Positions 55,453 to 63,999 of a stretch of 64,000 nucleotides of DNA are shown one piece after another. The DNA lies in assembly GCF_019145435.1 (NCBI RefSeq), contig NZ_JAHSTS010000001.1:124001-188000 (forward strand). Direction: 5' to 3'. How positions within the stretch are numbered: the stretch's first letter is position 1; every line of letters starts with the position of its first letter. The position numbers and the translations under genes were made by a program. Origin of the DNA: Pseudomonas ekonensis. GTDB taxonomy: Bacteria > Pseudomonadota > Gammaproteobacteria > Pseudomonadales > Pseudomonadaceae. The notes beneath the pieces are model-generated. The model searched no databases. It was not told where the DNA came from and saw nothing but the letters and a program-made list of their open reading frames with translations.

Positions 55453-56439
55453 ATGATCCAGTCCTTGTTCACCCGTCTTGCTTGTCCCCTGGCGGTCACC
55501 GCCATCGCCGCCTCGGCCGCCACTGGCGTCCAGGCCGGCACCCTGTCGATCGGCCACACCACGTGGGTCGGCTACGGCACCCTGTACCTGGCCCAGGACC
55601 TGGGCTACTTCAAGGAAAACGGCCTGACCGTCGAACTGCCGGTGGTCGAGGAAGCCTCGATGTACATGGCCGCCCAGGCCTCCGGCCAACTGTCCGGCTC
55701 GGCCTCCACCATCGATGAAGTGCTCAAGTACCGCCCGCAGTTCTGCTTCAAGGCCGTGGCCGCGCTGGACGACAGCCATGGCGGCGACGGCGTGCTGGTG
55801 GGCAAGCACGTCAAGAGCCTGCAAGAGCTCAAGGGCCAGGCCGTGGCCGTCAACGAAGGCTCGACCTCGCAGTTCTGGCTGTCGTACCTGCTGAAGAAAA
55901 ACGGCATGAGCATGAGCGACATCACCGTGCAGAACATGACCGCCGACGACGCCGCCACCGCGTTCATCGCCGGGCGCGTGCCGGCCGCCGTGACCTGGGA
56001 GCCGCACCTGTCGATGGTGCGCGACAAGCAGCAGGGCAAGGTGCTGATCGACAGCAGCAGCACGCCGGGCGTGATCGTCGATGTGGTGGCGCTCAATTGC
56101 TCGGTGATCGAGAAGCAGCCGCAGGACGTCAAGGCGCTGGTCGCCGGCCTGTACAAGGCCGTGCAGTACACCAAGGACCATCCGCAGAAGGCCTACGAAA
56201 TCATGGCCAAGGGCGTGGGCGGTTACCTGTCCGATCCGAAGGCGCTGGCCGCCGCCGCCCAGGGCGTGCGCTTCTACGACCAGGCCATGAGCGAGAAGCT
56301 GTTGGGCAAGCCGGGCGAGCCGGGCGACAGCGAACCGCTGATCAAGCTGGCCAACGAGACCGCCAGCGAACTGCAAGGCAAACCGTTCAATGTCAGCAAC
56401 GACGATCTGGTGGACAACCGTTTCGTCAGCCCGCTCTAG
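55453..56439 (+). CDS. ABC transporter substrate-binding protein (NitT/TauT, NMT1-like)
   Basis: A 328-residue periplasmic binding protein. The signal peptide ends after about residue 28 (GVQA-G). TLSIGHTTWVGYGTLYLAQD, LGYFKENGLTVELPVVEEA, AVAVNEGSTSQFWLSYLL and AFIAGRVPAAVTWEPHLSM match the SsuA/TauA/NMT1 fold. Substrates of this class include taurine, sulfonates, nitrate, and thiamine precursors; none is indicated uniquely here. GGGAG precedes the ATG. It is the first gene of a three-gene importer. Confidence 0.9.
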   Translation: MIQSLFTRLACPLAVTAIAASAATGVQAGTLSIGHTTWVGYGTLYLAQDLGYFKENGLTVELPVVEEASMYMAAQASGQLSGSASTIDEVLKYRPQFCFKAVAALDDSHGGDGVLVGKHVKSLQELKGQAVAVNEGSTSQFWLSYLLKKNGMSMSDITVQNMTADDAATAFIAGRVPAAVTWEPHLSMVRDKQQGKVLIDSSSTPGVIVDVVALNCSVIEKQPQDVKALVAGLYKAVQYTKDHPQKAYEIMAKGVGGYLSDPKALAAAAQGVRFYDQAMSEKLLGKPGEPGDSEPLIKLANETASELQGKPFNVSNDDLVDNRFVSPL

Positions 56440-56449
56440 GAGGCCGGTC

Positions 56450-57253
56450 ATGTTCAAGCGCAATTCGTGGCTGAGCCGCTGCATCACGCCCAAGACCGGT
56501 TTGCCGGTGCCGGTGGTGTGGAGCGCCAGCGGCCTGGCCTGGGTGTTGTTGGTGGGCCTGTGGGCCGGGCTGTCCTACGGCGGCGTCGTGCCGGGCATGT
56601 TCTTGCCGACCCCCGGCGCGGTGGTGGAAGCGGCCCTGCGCCTGAGCCGCGACGGCACCCTCGGCCAGCATGTCTGGGCCAGTGTCGAGGTGGTGATGGT
56701 CGGCTTCATCGTGTCGTCGCTGGTGGCGGTGCCGCTGGGGCTGCTGATGGGCAGTTTCCGCATCGTCCAGGCGTTCCTCGAACCGATGGTCAATTTCATC
56801 CGCTACCTGCCGGTGACCTCGTTCGTGCCGCTGTTCATCCTGTGGATCGGCATCGGCCTGGAGCAGCGGGTGTCGGTGATCATCTTCGGCGTGTTCTTCC
56901 AGCAACTGGTGATGGTGGCGGACGTGTCCAAGGGCATCTCCAAGGATCTGATCAACGCCTCCTACACCCTGGGCTCCAACCGCCGCGACGCGGTGCTGCA
57001 CGTGATCGCCCCGGCCTCGCTGCCCGGTGTGCTCGACACCTTGCGGGTGACCATGGGCTGGGCCTGGACCTACCTGGTGGTGGCCGAGCTGGTCGCCGCC
57101 TCCAGCGGCCTGGGTTACCTGAGCCTCAAGGCCATGCGCGGCTTTCAGGTGGATGTGATCTTTCTCGCCATCGCGATCATCGGCCTGCTGGGCCTGGTCA
57201 CCGATCAACTGTTCCGCTTTCTGCGTTTGAGGATTGCCGCATGGGCTCAGTAA
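56450..57253 (+). CDS. ABC transporter permease (NitT/TauT family)
   Basis: A 267-residue permease with about six membrane helices and the binding-protein-dependent transport EAA loop, SYTLGSNRRDAVLHVIAPAS followed by LPGVLDTLRV. FLPTPGAVVEAALRL near the N-terminus is typical of SsuC/TauC proteins. TAGGAGG lies before the ATG, ten bases after the binding-protein stop. It overlaps the ATPase gene by 13 bases. Confidence 0.93.
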   Translation: MFKRNSWLSRCITPKTGLPVPVVWSASGLAWVLLVGLWAGLSYGGVVPGMFLPTPGAVVEAALRLSRDGTLGQHVWASVEVVMVGFIVSSLVAVPLGLLMGSFRIVQAFLEPMVNFIRYLPVTSFVPLFILWIGIGLEQRVSVIIFGVFFQQLVMVADVSKGISKDLINASYTLGSNRRDAVLHVIAPASLPGVLDTLRVTMGWAWTYLVVAELVAASSGLGYLSLKAMRGFQVDVIFLAIAIIGLLGLVTDQLFRFLRLRIAAWAQ

Positions 57254-58077
57254 CCGCCGCCAACCATCGTTTCGTCGAACCGGTCGCCGCGCCGGCCCAG
57301 GCCGCCCCGCGGTTGCAGGTGGACAAGGTCAGCCTGCGCTACAGCAAGCCCGGCGGCGGCACGTTCACCGCGCTGGAGGAAGTGTCGTTCGAGGTGCCGG
57401 ACCAGCAGTTCGCGGTGCTGGTGGGGCCGTCGGGCTGCGGCAAGTCGAGCCTTTTGTACCTCACCGCCGGGCTGGCCGAACCCACCGGCGGCCAGATCTA
57501 CGTCGGCGGCCAGCAGGTGCAGGGCCCCGGCGCGGACCGCGGCATGGTGTTCCAGAGCTACACGCTGTTCCCGTGGCTGACGGTGCGCCAGAACGTCGAG
57601 TTCGGCCTCAAGCGCCGGGGCCTGCCGGCGGCGCGGCGCAAGGAGATCGTCGACCACTACGTGCATGAGGTCGGCCTGTCCGGGTTCGCCGACAACTACG
57701 CCAAGCAGCTGTCCGGCGGCATGATGCAGCGGGTGGCGATTGCCCGGGCGCTGGCCAACGATCCGCAGATCCTGCTGATGGACGAGCCCTTCGGCGCCCT
57801 CGACAGCCAGACCCGCCTGCAGATGCAGCAACTGCTGCTGCGGGTGTGGGGCAACAGCAAGAAGACCGTGCTGTTCGTGACCCACGACATCGACGAGGCC
57901 ATCCTGCTCGGCGACCGGGTCTACGTGATGGGCGCCAGGCCCGGGCGGATCAAGCAGATCCTCGACGTGCCGATCGAACGCCCGCGTTCGCTGGACATGG
58001 TCATGGAGCGCTCGTTCATCGACATGAAGCGGCAGATCTTCGGGCTGCTGCACGACGACCTCGATGAGGCCCACTGA
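57241..58077 (+). CDS. ABC transporter ATP-binding protein (NitT/TauT family)
   Basis: A 278-residue ATPase: Walker A LVGPSGCGKSSLLYL, Q-loop VFQSYTLFPWLTVRQNV, signature LSGGMMQRVAIARAL, Walker B ILLMDEPFGALD and the switch His in VTHDIDEAI. ARPGRIKQILDVPIERPRS is the usual C-terminal block of SsuB/TauB-type ATPases. It starts inside the permease gene, so the two are translationally coupled. Confidence 0.95.
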   Translation: MGSVTAANHRFVEPVAAPAQAAPRLQVDKVSLRYSKPGGGTFTALEEVSFEVPDQQFAVLVGPSGCGKSSLLYLTAGLAEPTGGQIYVGGQQVQGPGADRGMVFQSYTLFPWLTVRQNVEFGLKRRGLPAARRKEIVDHYVHEVGLSGFADNYAKQLSGGMMQRVAIARALANDPQILLMDEPFGALDSQTRLQMQQLLLRVWGNSKKTVLFVTHDIDEAILLGDRVYVMGARPGRIKQILDVPIERPRSLDMVMERSFIDMKRQIFGLLHDDLDEAH

Positions 58078-58100
58078 AAGTCCCGCACACCCCTAAGACA

Positions 58101-58130
58101 GGTAGGGGCGAGCCTGCTCGCGATGACGGC
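58101..58130. repeat. REP element (GTAGGGGCGAGCC type)
   Basis: GGTAGGGGCGAGCCTGCTCG continues CGATGACGG, a single REP close to the one at 6709-6802. A weaker inverted remnant (GCCGGCCTGCTCGCTCAAGG) lies near 58168. Both are in the convergent gap between the ABC ATPase and the EEP hydrolase genes. Confidence 0.7.
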
Positions 58131-58196
58131 GTGTCGGTCGGCGCAGAAGCCGGACCGCCGCCCGGAGCCGGCCTGCTCGCTCAAGGATGACGGTGG

Positions 58197-59288
58197 TCAG
58201 GGGGTAGGCGGCAACAGGAACCGCGCGACCATCGGCAAATGGTCGGAAATGCGCAAGGTGTCGTCCTGGCGCACGCGAGCCTCGACCCGTTTGACCTTTG
58301 GGCTGTGGAACAGGAAGTCCACCGTGCGGTCCGGGCCGTTCAGGGCCGGATCGTTGGGGTAGTGGGTCAGCCATTGGGCGCGGTCGATGCCGCCGGCCTC
58401 GTTGTTGGTCGGGATCATCGGGTACTTGTCCCACAGCAGGTGCAGCGCACTGTCGGCGGCGTAGGGCGTGCGCTGCTCCGCCGGCAGGCGCCGGTACTGG
58501 CCCAGGGGCAACAGGTTGAAGTCGCCGCCGATCAGCCACGCGATGCCGTGGCTTTCGTGCTTGTCGAGCACCTTGGCCACCGCCGTCACTTGCGCCTGGG
58601 CGGTGTCGGAGGAGGCCTCTGTGGAGGGCCGGGCACGTTCCAACAGGGTGTTGAGCACCACCAGTTGGCCGCCGTCGCTCAAGGGCAGCGCCGTGCTGAG
58701 CAAGGCGTTTTTCGGTTGGAACTGGCGACTGATGACGTTGGCCGGCGCCACCGGCAGTTGCAGGCGTTCGGCGTGTTCGATGCGGTAGCGGGAGAGGGTG
58801 GCGAGCTGCCGGCCGACGCTGCCGAAGATGTGCGGGTCGGGGACGAAATCGGCCTTCCAGTCGAAGGCGTGGGCGCTGCACGGGTAGAGGTCGGTGAGGC
58901 GTTCCTGCAACAGCTTCAGTTGGTTCCGGTAGCCGCTGGCCTTGGCGCCGTCGTCCAGTTCCTGCAACAGCACGATGTCGGGCTGCTCGTCGCGGACCAC
59001 CCGCGCCACTTCGTCGAGGCTGAAGGCCATGTCGTCGGCGGTCGGGGCTTCATCCTCGCCGTGGGCCAGGTCGTTCCAGAACACGTAGCGCTTGCCGGCC
59101 AGGTACTGGACGTTCCAGGTCATCACCTTGAGCGCCTGGCCGGGCACCAGCACCGGCGGTTGCCCGGAGCAACCGACCGGCAAGGTTTCCCGGGCGTCGG
59201 GGCGCCAGGTCAGGCTGTAGACCGCAATCCCGGCAAGGGCGGCGGCGAACAGCACGGGCAGCAGGATGTAGCGCAGCAGTCGGGTCAT
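58197..59288 (-). CDS. Membrane-anchored endonuclease/exonuclease/phosphatase family protein
   Basis: A 363-residue protein with an N-terminal membrane anchor or signal (RLLRYILLPVLFAAALAG) and an EEP fold. Active-site blocks are MTWNVQYLAG, DIVLLQELDDG (catalytic Glu), WLIGGDFNLLP and RISDHLPMVARF. Such exported EEP proteins may be phosphodiesterases, nucleases or sphingomyelinase-like enzymes; the substrate is not evident. It converges with the ABC ATPase gene. Confidence 0.88.
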   Translation of the reverse strand: MTRLLRYILLPVLFAAALAGIAVYSLTWRPDARETLPVGCSGQPPVLVPGQALKVMTWNVQYLAGKRYVFWNDLAHGEDEAPTADDMAFSLDEVARVVRDEQPDIVLLQELDDGAKASGYRNQLKLLQERLTDLYPCSAHAFDWKADFVPDPHIFGSVGRQLATLSRYRIEHAERLQLPVAPANVISRQFQPKNALLSTALPLSDGGQLVVLNTLLERARPSTEASSDTAQAQVTAVAKVLDKHESHGIAWLIGGDFNLLPLGQYRRLPAEQRTPYAADSALHLLWDKYPMIPTNNEAGGIDRAQWLTHYPNDPALNGPDRTVDFLFHSPKVKRVEARVRQDDTLRISDHLPMVARFLLPPTP

Positions 59289-59363
59289 GGCTCAACGCAT
59301 CGCGTTCTGCAAAGTGGCCCCGAGCATAACCGAGACCCGTCGCCGGGCCCAAGGCCAGAGCGG

Positions 59364-60038
59364 TCAGACCGTTCCGTTTCGCTTGTCGGGCAGTTCGCTG
59401 ATGAGCATGAACAGACGGAACAGCACCACGCTGGTGAACAGTTGCAGGAAGCTCTGGGCGCTGTCGATCAGCACCGCGACCAGCGGGTTCTGCGGCTCGG
59501 GGTAGACCTGCAGGGTCATGCCCTTGAGCAGCCACAGCGGCCCCATCACGCACAGGATGCAACCCAGGATCCGCAGGAAGTGCCCGCGGGTCAGGCGCAG
59601 GCTTTCCTTCATCGCCTGCAGCGGGCCGAAGCCGCGCAGCACCAGCAGGTACTCGCCGAACGCCAGGGTGACCATCAGCCACAGCCCCGGCAGGAAATAC
59701 AGCGACAGGCCGAGCAGGATCAGCAGGGTGTTGAGGGCGGTCAGCACCGCGAAGCGCGGCCACAGGCGGGCGGACATGGCCAGCAGGTCGCGCACGAGCG
59801 GGGACTCGCCGCGGGTGCGGGCGTCGAGGAACAGGATCAGGGCGGCGGTGTACAGCGGGTACACCAGCAGGCCGACGATCACGCTGATCGCGGAGACGCT
59901 GTCCGGGTCGCCGGCGCGGTCGACCATCTGCTGCAGGAACGCCTCGAAGATCACCAGCGGCAGGCACAGCTGGACGATCCGCCCCAGATGGCGTTTGAAG
60001 AAGTACAGGGAGTCGCGCAGCACATCGAAGGCATTCAT
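59364..60038 (-). CDS. YciC family membrane protein
   Basis: A 224-residue inner-membrane protein with about five to six helices. FDVLRDSLYFFKRHLGRIVQ at the start, YFLPGLWLMVTLAFGEYLLV and AMKESLRLTRGHFLRILGC are the blocks of the YciC/UPF0259 family. The function is unknown. It is divergent from the DUF2076 gene and 75 bases upstream of the EEP hydrolase gene on the same strand. Confidence 0.82.
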   Translation of the reverse strand: MNAFDVLRDSLYFFKRHLGRIVQLCLPLVIFEAFLQQMVDRAGDPDSVSAISVIVGLLVYPLYTAALILFLDARTRGESPLVRDLLAMSARLWPRFAVLTALNTLLILLGLSLYFLPGLWLMVTLAFGEYLLVLRGFGPLQAMKESLRLTRGHFLRILGCILCVMGPLWLLKGMTLQVYPEPQNPLVAVLIDSAQSFLQLFTSVVLFRLFMLISELPDKRNGTV

Positions 60039-60216
60039 CAGTCGGTATCGCAGGTCAAAAACAGTGGCTCACTTTAACCGATGACGCCTTCGGCTGCGCA
60101 AACGTAAACGTTCGGTAAAGACCATTGAAACATTCTGTCGCTGCCTCCATTACACAGGTGCGCCCCGACCGATGTGGACGGGGGCGACGTTATCCCCGGC
60201 AATCTGTGAGGTCGCC

Positions 60217-60960
60217 ATGAACACCGAAGAACAAACCCTGATCGATGGACTGTTTTCCCGCCTGCAGCAGGCCGAGACGGAGGCAGCCCCGCGCGACGCC
60301 CAGGCCGAGGCGCGGATCAAGGAACACCTGACGCGCCAGCCGGCCGCAGGTTATTTCATGACCCAGGCGATTCTGGTGCAGGAGGCCGCCCTCAAGAGCC
60401 TCGACGAACAGAACAAGCAACTGACCCAGCAGGTCCAGCACCTGCAGGCCGAACTGCAATCGGCCAAGGCCCAGACCGCGGCCCCGGCCCCGAGCGGCGG
60501 CGGGTTCCTGTCCAGCATCTTCGGCGGCAGCCCGCGCCCGGCGGCCGCACCGGCCCAGAGCGCCGCGCCGGCCACCGGCGGCTGGCGCGAACCGGCCCCG
60601 TCGAACTACGGCGCACCGCCTGCGCAGCAGAACTTCGGCGCCCCGCCACCCAACTACGCGCCGCAGCAGGCCGCCCCTTCGGCGGGCAGCAGCTTCCTCG
60701 GCGGCGCCCTGAAGACCGCCGCCGGCGTGGCGGGCGGGGTGATGCTGGCGCAAGGCATCAGCAGCCTGTTCAGCCACAACCAGCAGCCGCAGGAAATCGT
60801 CGAGGTGATCAAGGAAGTGCCGGAGCCGGCCAGCGACCAGGGCAACAACGGCTGGGGCGACGAGCAGCGCTATGCGGGCAATGACCAGGGCGGCTTCACC
60901 GACACCGACTACGGCGACGACAACTCGTCGTTCTTCGACGACGACGATTCCTACGTCTGA
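60217..60960 (+). CDS. DUF2076 family protein
   Basis: A 247-residue protein. The N-terminal MNTEEQTLIDGLFSRLQQAE and a coiled-coil (EQNKQLTQQVQHLQAELQSA) are the DUF2076 core. A Pro/Ala/Gln/Tyr-rich disordered middle and a Gly/Ala segment (LGGALKTAAGVAGGVMLAQG) follow, ending in an acidic tail with repeated Asp. The function is unknown. GAGG lies five bases before the ATG at 60217; the upstream extension to 60172 is not supported. Confidence 0.88.
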   Translation: MNTEEQTLIDGLFSRLQQAETEAAPRDAQAEARIKEHLTRQPAAGYFMTQAILVQEAALKSLDEQNKQLTQQVQHLQAELQSAKAQTAAPAPSGGGFLSSIFGGSPRPAAAPAQSAAPATGGWREPAPSNYGAPPAQQNFGAPPPNYAPQQAAPSAGSSFLGGALKTAAGVAGGVMLAQGISSLFSHNQQPQEIVEVIKEVPEPASDQGNNGWGDEQRYAGNDQGGFTDTDYGDDNSSFFDDDDSYV

Positions 60961-60981
60961 CCAACGGTAACGCCTACACCT

Positions 60982-61080
60982 TGTGGCGAGGGCGCTTGCT
61001 CCCGCTGGCGTGCGCAGCAGGCCTGTCTCTTGAAGGACGCGCCGCTTCGACGCCCGGCGGGAGCCAGCGCCCTCGCCACA
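60982..61080. repeat. Inverted REP pair (GTGGCGAGGGCGCTTGCTCCC type)
   Basis: TGTGGCGAGGGCGCTTGCTC at 60982 and its diverged reverse complement ending in CAGCGCCCTCGCCACA at 61080 are separated by about 40 bases. This is the third REP sequence family in the window; a half copy lies at 50991-51028. Confidence 0.8.
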
Positions 61081-61164
61081 TTGCCGATTACTGGCATACT
61101 GAGCGCCTTTTTCGGGCCTGGCGCCTGATCCGGCTCATGCGCGTTGGCGCCCACAGGTATTCCG

Positions 61165-61644
61165 GTGAAAAAAATCGCAGTGTTCGCCGACGTGCAGAAC
61201 CTCTACTACACCGTGCGTCAGGCCTACGGTTGCCACTTCAACTACGCGGCGCTGTGGGCGGACGTCAGCCGCCAGGGCCAGATCGTCGAGGCCTACGCCT
61301 ACGCCATCGACCGCGGCGACAGCAAACAGCAGCAGTTCCAGCAGATCCTGCGCAACCTGGGCTTCACCGTGAAGCTCAAGCCCTACATCCAGCGCAGCGA
61401 CGGCTCGGCCAAGGGCGACTGGGACGTGGGCATCACCCTCGACATCATGGACGCGGCCGACCACGTCGACGAAATCGTCCTGGCCTCCGGCGACGGCGAC
61501 TTCGACATGCTGCTGGAGCGCGTCGCCCACAAGCACGGCGTGCAGACGGTGGCCTACGGCGTGCCGGGCCTGACCGCCAACTCACTGATCCGCGCCGCCG
61601 GCCGCTACGTGCCGATCGACGGCGCGTTGTTGCTCAAGCATTGA
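61165..61644 (+). CDS. NYN domain (LabA/DUF88) predicted ribonuclease
   Basis: A 159-residue PIN-like protein of the NYN/LabA group: KKIAVFADVQNLYYTVRQAY with the first acidic residue, KGDWDVGITLDIMD with the second pair, and VLASGDGDFDMLLERVAHK with the third, the expected metal site. It then has VQTVAYGVPGLTANSLIRAA. NYN domains cut RNA. GTG at 61165 gives the usual V/M-KKIAVF start. A DEDDh exonuclease gene follows after 21 bases, probably in the same transcript. Confidence 0.87.
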   Translation: MKKIAVFADVQNLYYTVRQAYGCHFNYAALWADVSRQGQIVEAYAYAIDRGDSKQQQFQQILRNLGFTVKLKPYIQRSDGSAKGDWDVGITLDIMDAADHVDEIVLASGDGDFDMLLERVAHKHGVQTVAYGVPGLTANSLIRAAGRYVPIDGALLLKH

Positions 61645-61665
61645 TTTGAACGGAGCCCACCCGGT

Positions 61666-62277
61666 TTGGAACGCATTGCAGTCATCGACTTCGAAACCAC
61701 CGGCATCTCGCCCAGCAGCAGTTGCCGCGCCACGGAAATCGCCGTGGTCATGCTGGAGAACGGACGCATCGTCGAGCGTTACCAGAGCCTGATGAACGCC
61801 GGCGTGCGCGTCCCGGCCTTCATCGAACAACTGACCGGCATCAGCAACGCCATGCTGCGCACCGCGCCCTCGGCCGAGCAGGTGATGAACGAGGTCAACG
61901 AATTCGTCGGCACCACGCCGCTGCTGGCGCACAACGCCGCGTTCGACCAGAAGTTCTGGGACTTCGAACTGGGCCGGATCAAACGCACCCGCCTGCAGAA
62001 CTTCGCCTGCTCGCTGCTGCTGGCCCGGCGCCTGATGCCGGCGGCGCCGAACCACAAGCTCGGCACCCTCACCGCTTTCGCCAACCTGCCCCACACCGGC
62101 CAGGCCCACCGGGCGATGGCCGACGCCGAAATGGCGGCCAACCTGCTGGCCCACATGGCGGACGACCTGCGCAACCGGCACGGGGTGCGGGAGATTTCCC
62201 ATGATTGGCTGTGCCGGTTGCAGAAGGTGCCGGCGGCGAAGGTGGGGGAGCATTTGCGGCGCTGCCGGGTGGGGTAG
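61666..62277 (+). CDS. DnaQ-like 3'-5' exonuclease (DEDDh)
   Basis: A 203-residue single-domain exonuclease: Exo I AVIDFETTGIS (Asp and Glu), Exo II LLAHNAAFDQKFW and Exo III HRAMADAEMAA (His and Asp). It resembles stand-alone relatives of the Pol III epsilon subunit. The start is a TTG at 61666 (read as Met, MERIAVIDFE), with GGAG about ten bases upstream. It is convergent with the low-GC gene at the right edge, 21 bases away. Confidence 0.88.
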   Translation: MERIAVIDFETTGISPSSSCRATEIAVVMLENGRIVERYQSLMNAGVRVPAFIEQLTGISNAMLRTAPSAEQVMNEVNEFVGTTPLLAHNAAFDQKFWDFELGRIKRTRLQNFACSLLLARRLMPAAPNHKLGTLTAFANLPHTGQAHRAMADAEMAANLLAHMADDLRNRHGVREISHDWLCRLQKVPAAKVGEHLRRCRVG

Positions 62278-62298
62278 CGCTGCGGGCGTTCCGTCAGG

Positions 62299-63999
62299 TC
62301 ACGGGGTTTCTGGTTCGGTGACGGTGGTTTTCTCTGGAAAGAACAGGCTGTCCAGTGCGCGGAAGGCAAGGGGCAGGTCGGTGCGGAAGGAGGGTTTCGA
62401 ATAGGTTTTGTAGATCACTCTGCCTTCTTCCTTGGCAGCTCTGGCTTTTATAGCCTCATGGTTGTTCTTCCAATACTGTCCAAGTTGTACCCTGTCGAGG
62501 TTGTTCAGAATGGCTGAGAGACTGGACTCATCCTTTGGATTATTGACATCTTTGAGAGTATTGTTTGCGAAGTTCAATAGGTATTCGGAGAAGTGAAGGA
62601 GGCCGTCGGAGCTTTTCGGGTCGAAGCAAACAGAAAACAGGTATTCCGAAAAGGCCTTCGAGATTCCGTTTTTGTCTTCGCGGCCGCTTTCGTCGAAGAC
62701 CCCGCAGTCATCGATGATTACGTTTCCAAACCTGGATAGGAGGATGTCTTTTATATCCTGTTTTTTGTGTTTTATCTTTTCTTCCCAAGTTTTAGTGTTC
62801 TTTGAAAGTGTGAAGGTCTCTTCGTAGCGGCCGAATAGTTTGAGTGGGTCTGTCGCATTGATTTCTTCAAGTATGTTTTTGCCGCTTTCGATGTATTGCT
62901 TTTTGAATAGGTTGAACATGAATTGACTGATTTCTCGGGCTTGATCTTTCGTCTCTTCGACATGGCCCGAGTGTAGCGGCTTTTCATTGCCGTGCAGCAT
63001 GAGTGCCTGCCAAAGGCGGTTGCGCTTGGTCTTGATCGTGCAGTAGTGCCTGAAAGTCATCAGGTCAAGCAGTCCCAAGACTCCTCGCTCTGGCGAGGCC
63101 AGTCTCTCGATGATCCCGGCGTTTCCTTTTGCGTCCCCGTAGACGTGTTTGACGATGGCGGATTCCGCCGGTGAAAGATGCGAAGCGGAGTTCTGTTCTT
63201 GGCTGGTGATGTTCTCGTCAAGGAACTTCGCGATGTACCGGACAGCGGTGCTGCGAAAGTCATTGAGTTCATCGCCACCCAACAAGGAGTGCTTGGGTAG
63301 CGTGTCGATCAGATAGTAAATGATCGTGACGGCCTTCTCTGTCTCAAGCGTGCCGCTGTGGTTTGCCACGATCCGCCAGAATTCATGTTGTCCCGACTCC
63401 TTGTCCAACGGCGGAAGTACGGAAATCTGATCCAGATAGGGTTTGATGGTCGTGGTCTTGAAAAGCTTGTCTTTTTTGTTCAAAAGAAAGCGATGGGATT
63501 CCCACGAAATGGGTTTGGAAAGTTTGGCGATCAGATGGAGGTGCCTTTCCAGAGGGCGGCTCTTTCCTTGGAAAACTGCCCTGGATCGCGTCTCGGACTC
63601 CGAAAATTGGTCGGCGTCCACTTTAGGTGCGTCAAATATCCTGGATAGGAGGAAATGTATAGTTGGGGTAACGACCAGTTGTGTCTTGAAAGATTCGTAG
63701 AAGTCAGAGTTTTTTAGCTTGTTGCCTTCTGCTGTCCAGCTAAATGTTCCGGATTTTCCACTGGTTTCGCTCTCGTAAATCTTGCGAAAGGTTGCGGGTG
63801 AGTAGATGAAGATCAGTGTCAAGTGAAGAATGTCGAGCTTGTTGAAGTCGTTCTCGTTGAAATCGATTTTGTCGATGTCTAGCAGCACCAATGTGTTAAT
63901 CAGTCGCTTGATCTTGCGAATGTCGCCGATGAATGGAGTGTAGCGGTGGAAATCTTTGTCGTTGAATAGGTGAGTCAGTTCGCGGGACAGTAGTTTAAG
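62299..63999 (-). CDS. KAP-like P-loop NTPase, C-terminal part (5' truncated by window)
   Basis: An open frame of 566 residues running off the right edge. The first visible part, HRYTPFIGDIRKIKRLINTL, resembles the conserved arginine-rich helix after the ATPase core of KAP-family NTPases, followed by NKLDILHLTLIFIYSPATFR. The rest is a long helical, Lys/Asn/Phe/Ser-rich region of no family I recognise. The Walker motifs would lie outside the window. The DNA is far richer in A and T than all neighbours, indicating recent transfer. A defence role is possible but not shown. Confidence 0.6.
   Translation of the reverse strand, partial: LKLLSRELTHLFNDKDFHRYTPFIGDIRKIKRLINTLVLLDIDKIDFNENDFNKLDILHLTLIFIYSPATFRKIYESETSGKSGTFSWTAEGNKLKNSDFYESFKTQLVVTPTIHFLLSRIFDAPKVDADQFSESETRSRAVFQGKSRPLERHLHLIAKLSKPISWESHRFLLNKKDKLFKTTTIKPYLDQISVLPPLDKESGQHEFWRIVANHSGTLETEKAVTIIYYLIDTLPKHSLLGGDELNDFRSTAVRYIAKFLDENITSQEQNSASHLSPAESAIVKHVYGDAKGNAGIIERLASPERGVLGLLDLMTFRHYCTIKTKRNRLWQALMLHGNEKPLHSGHVEETKDQAREISQFMFNLFKKQYIESGKNILEEINATDPLKLFGRYEETFTLSKNTKTWEEKIKHKKQDIKDILLSRFGNVIIDDCGVFDESGREDKNGISKAFSEYLFSVCFDPKSSDGLLHFSEYLLNFANNTLKDVNNPKDESSLSAILNNLDRVQLGQYWKNNHEAIKARAAKEEGRVIYKTYSKPSFRTDLPLAFRALDSLFFPEKTTVTEPETP

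Noticed and set aside
56467..57240. An upstream extension of the ABC ATPase frame through the permease gene.
   Set aside because: The permease is clearly coded in another frame there; the ATPase has a good start at 57241 with the expected N-terminus.
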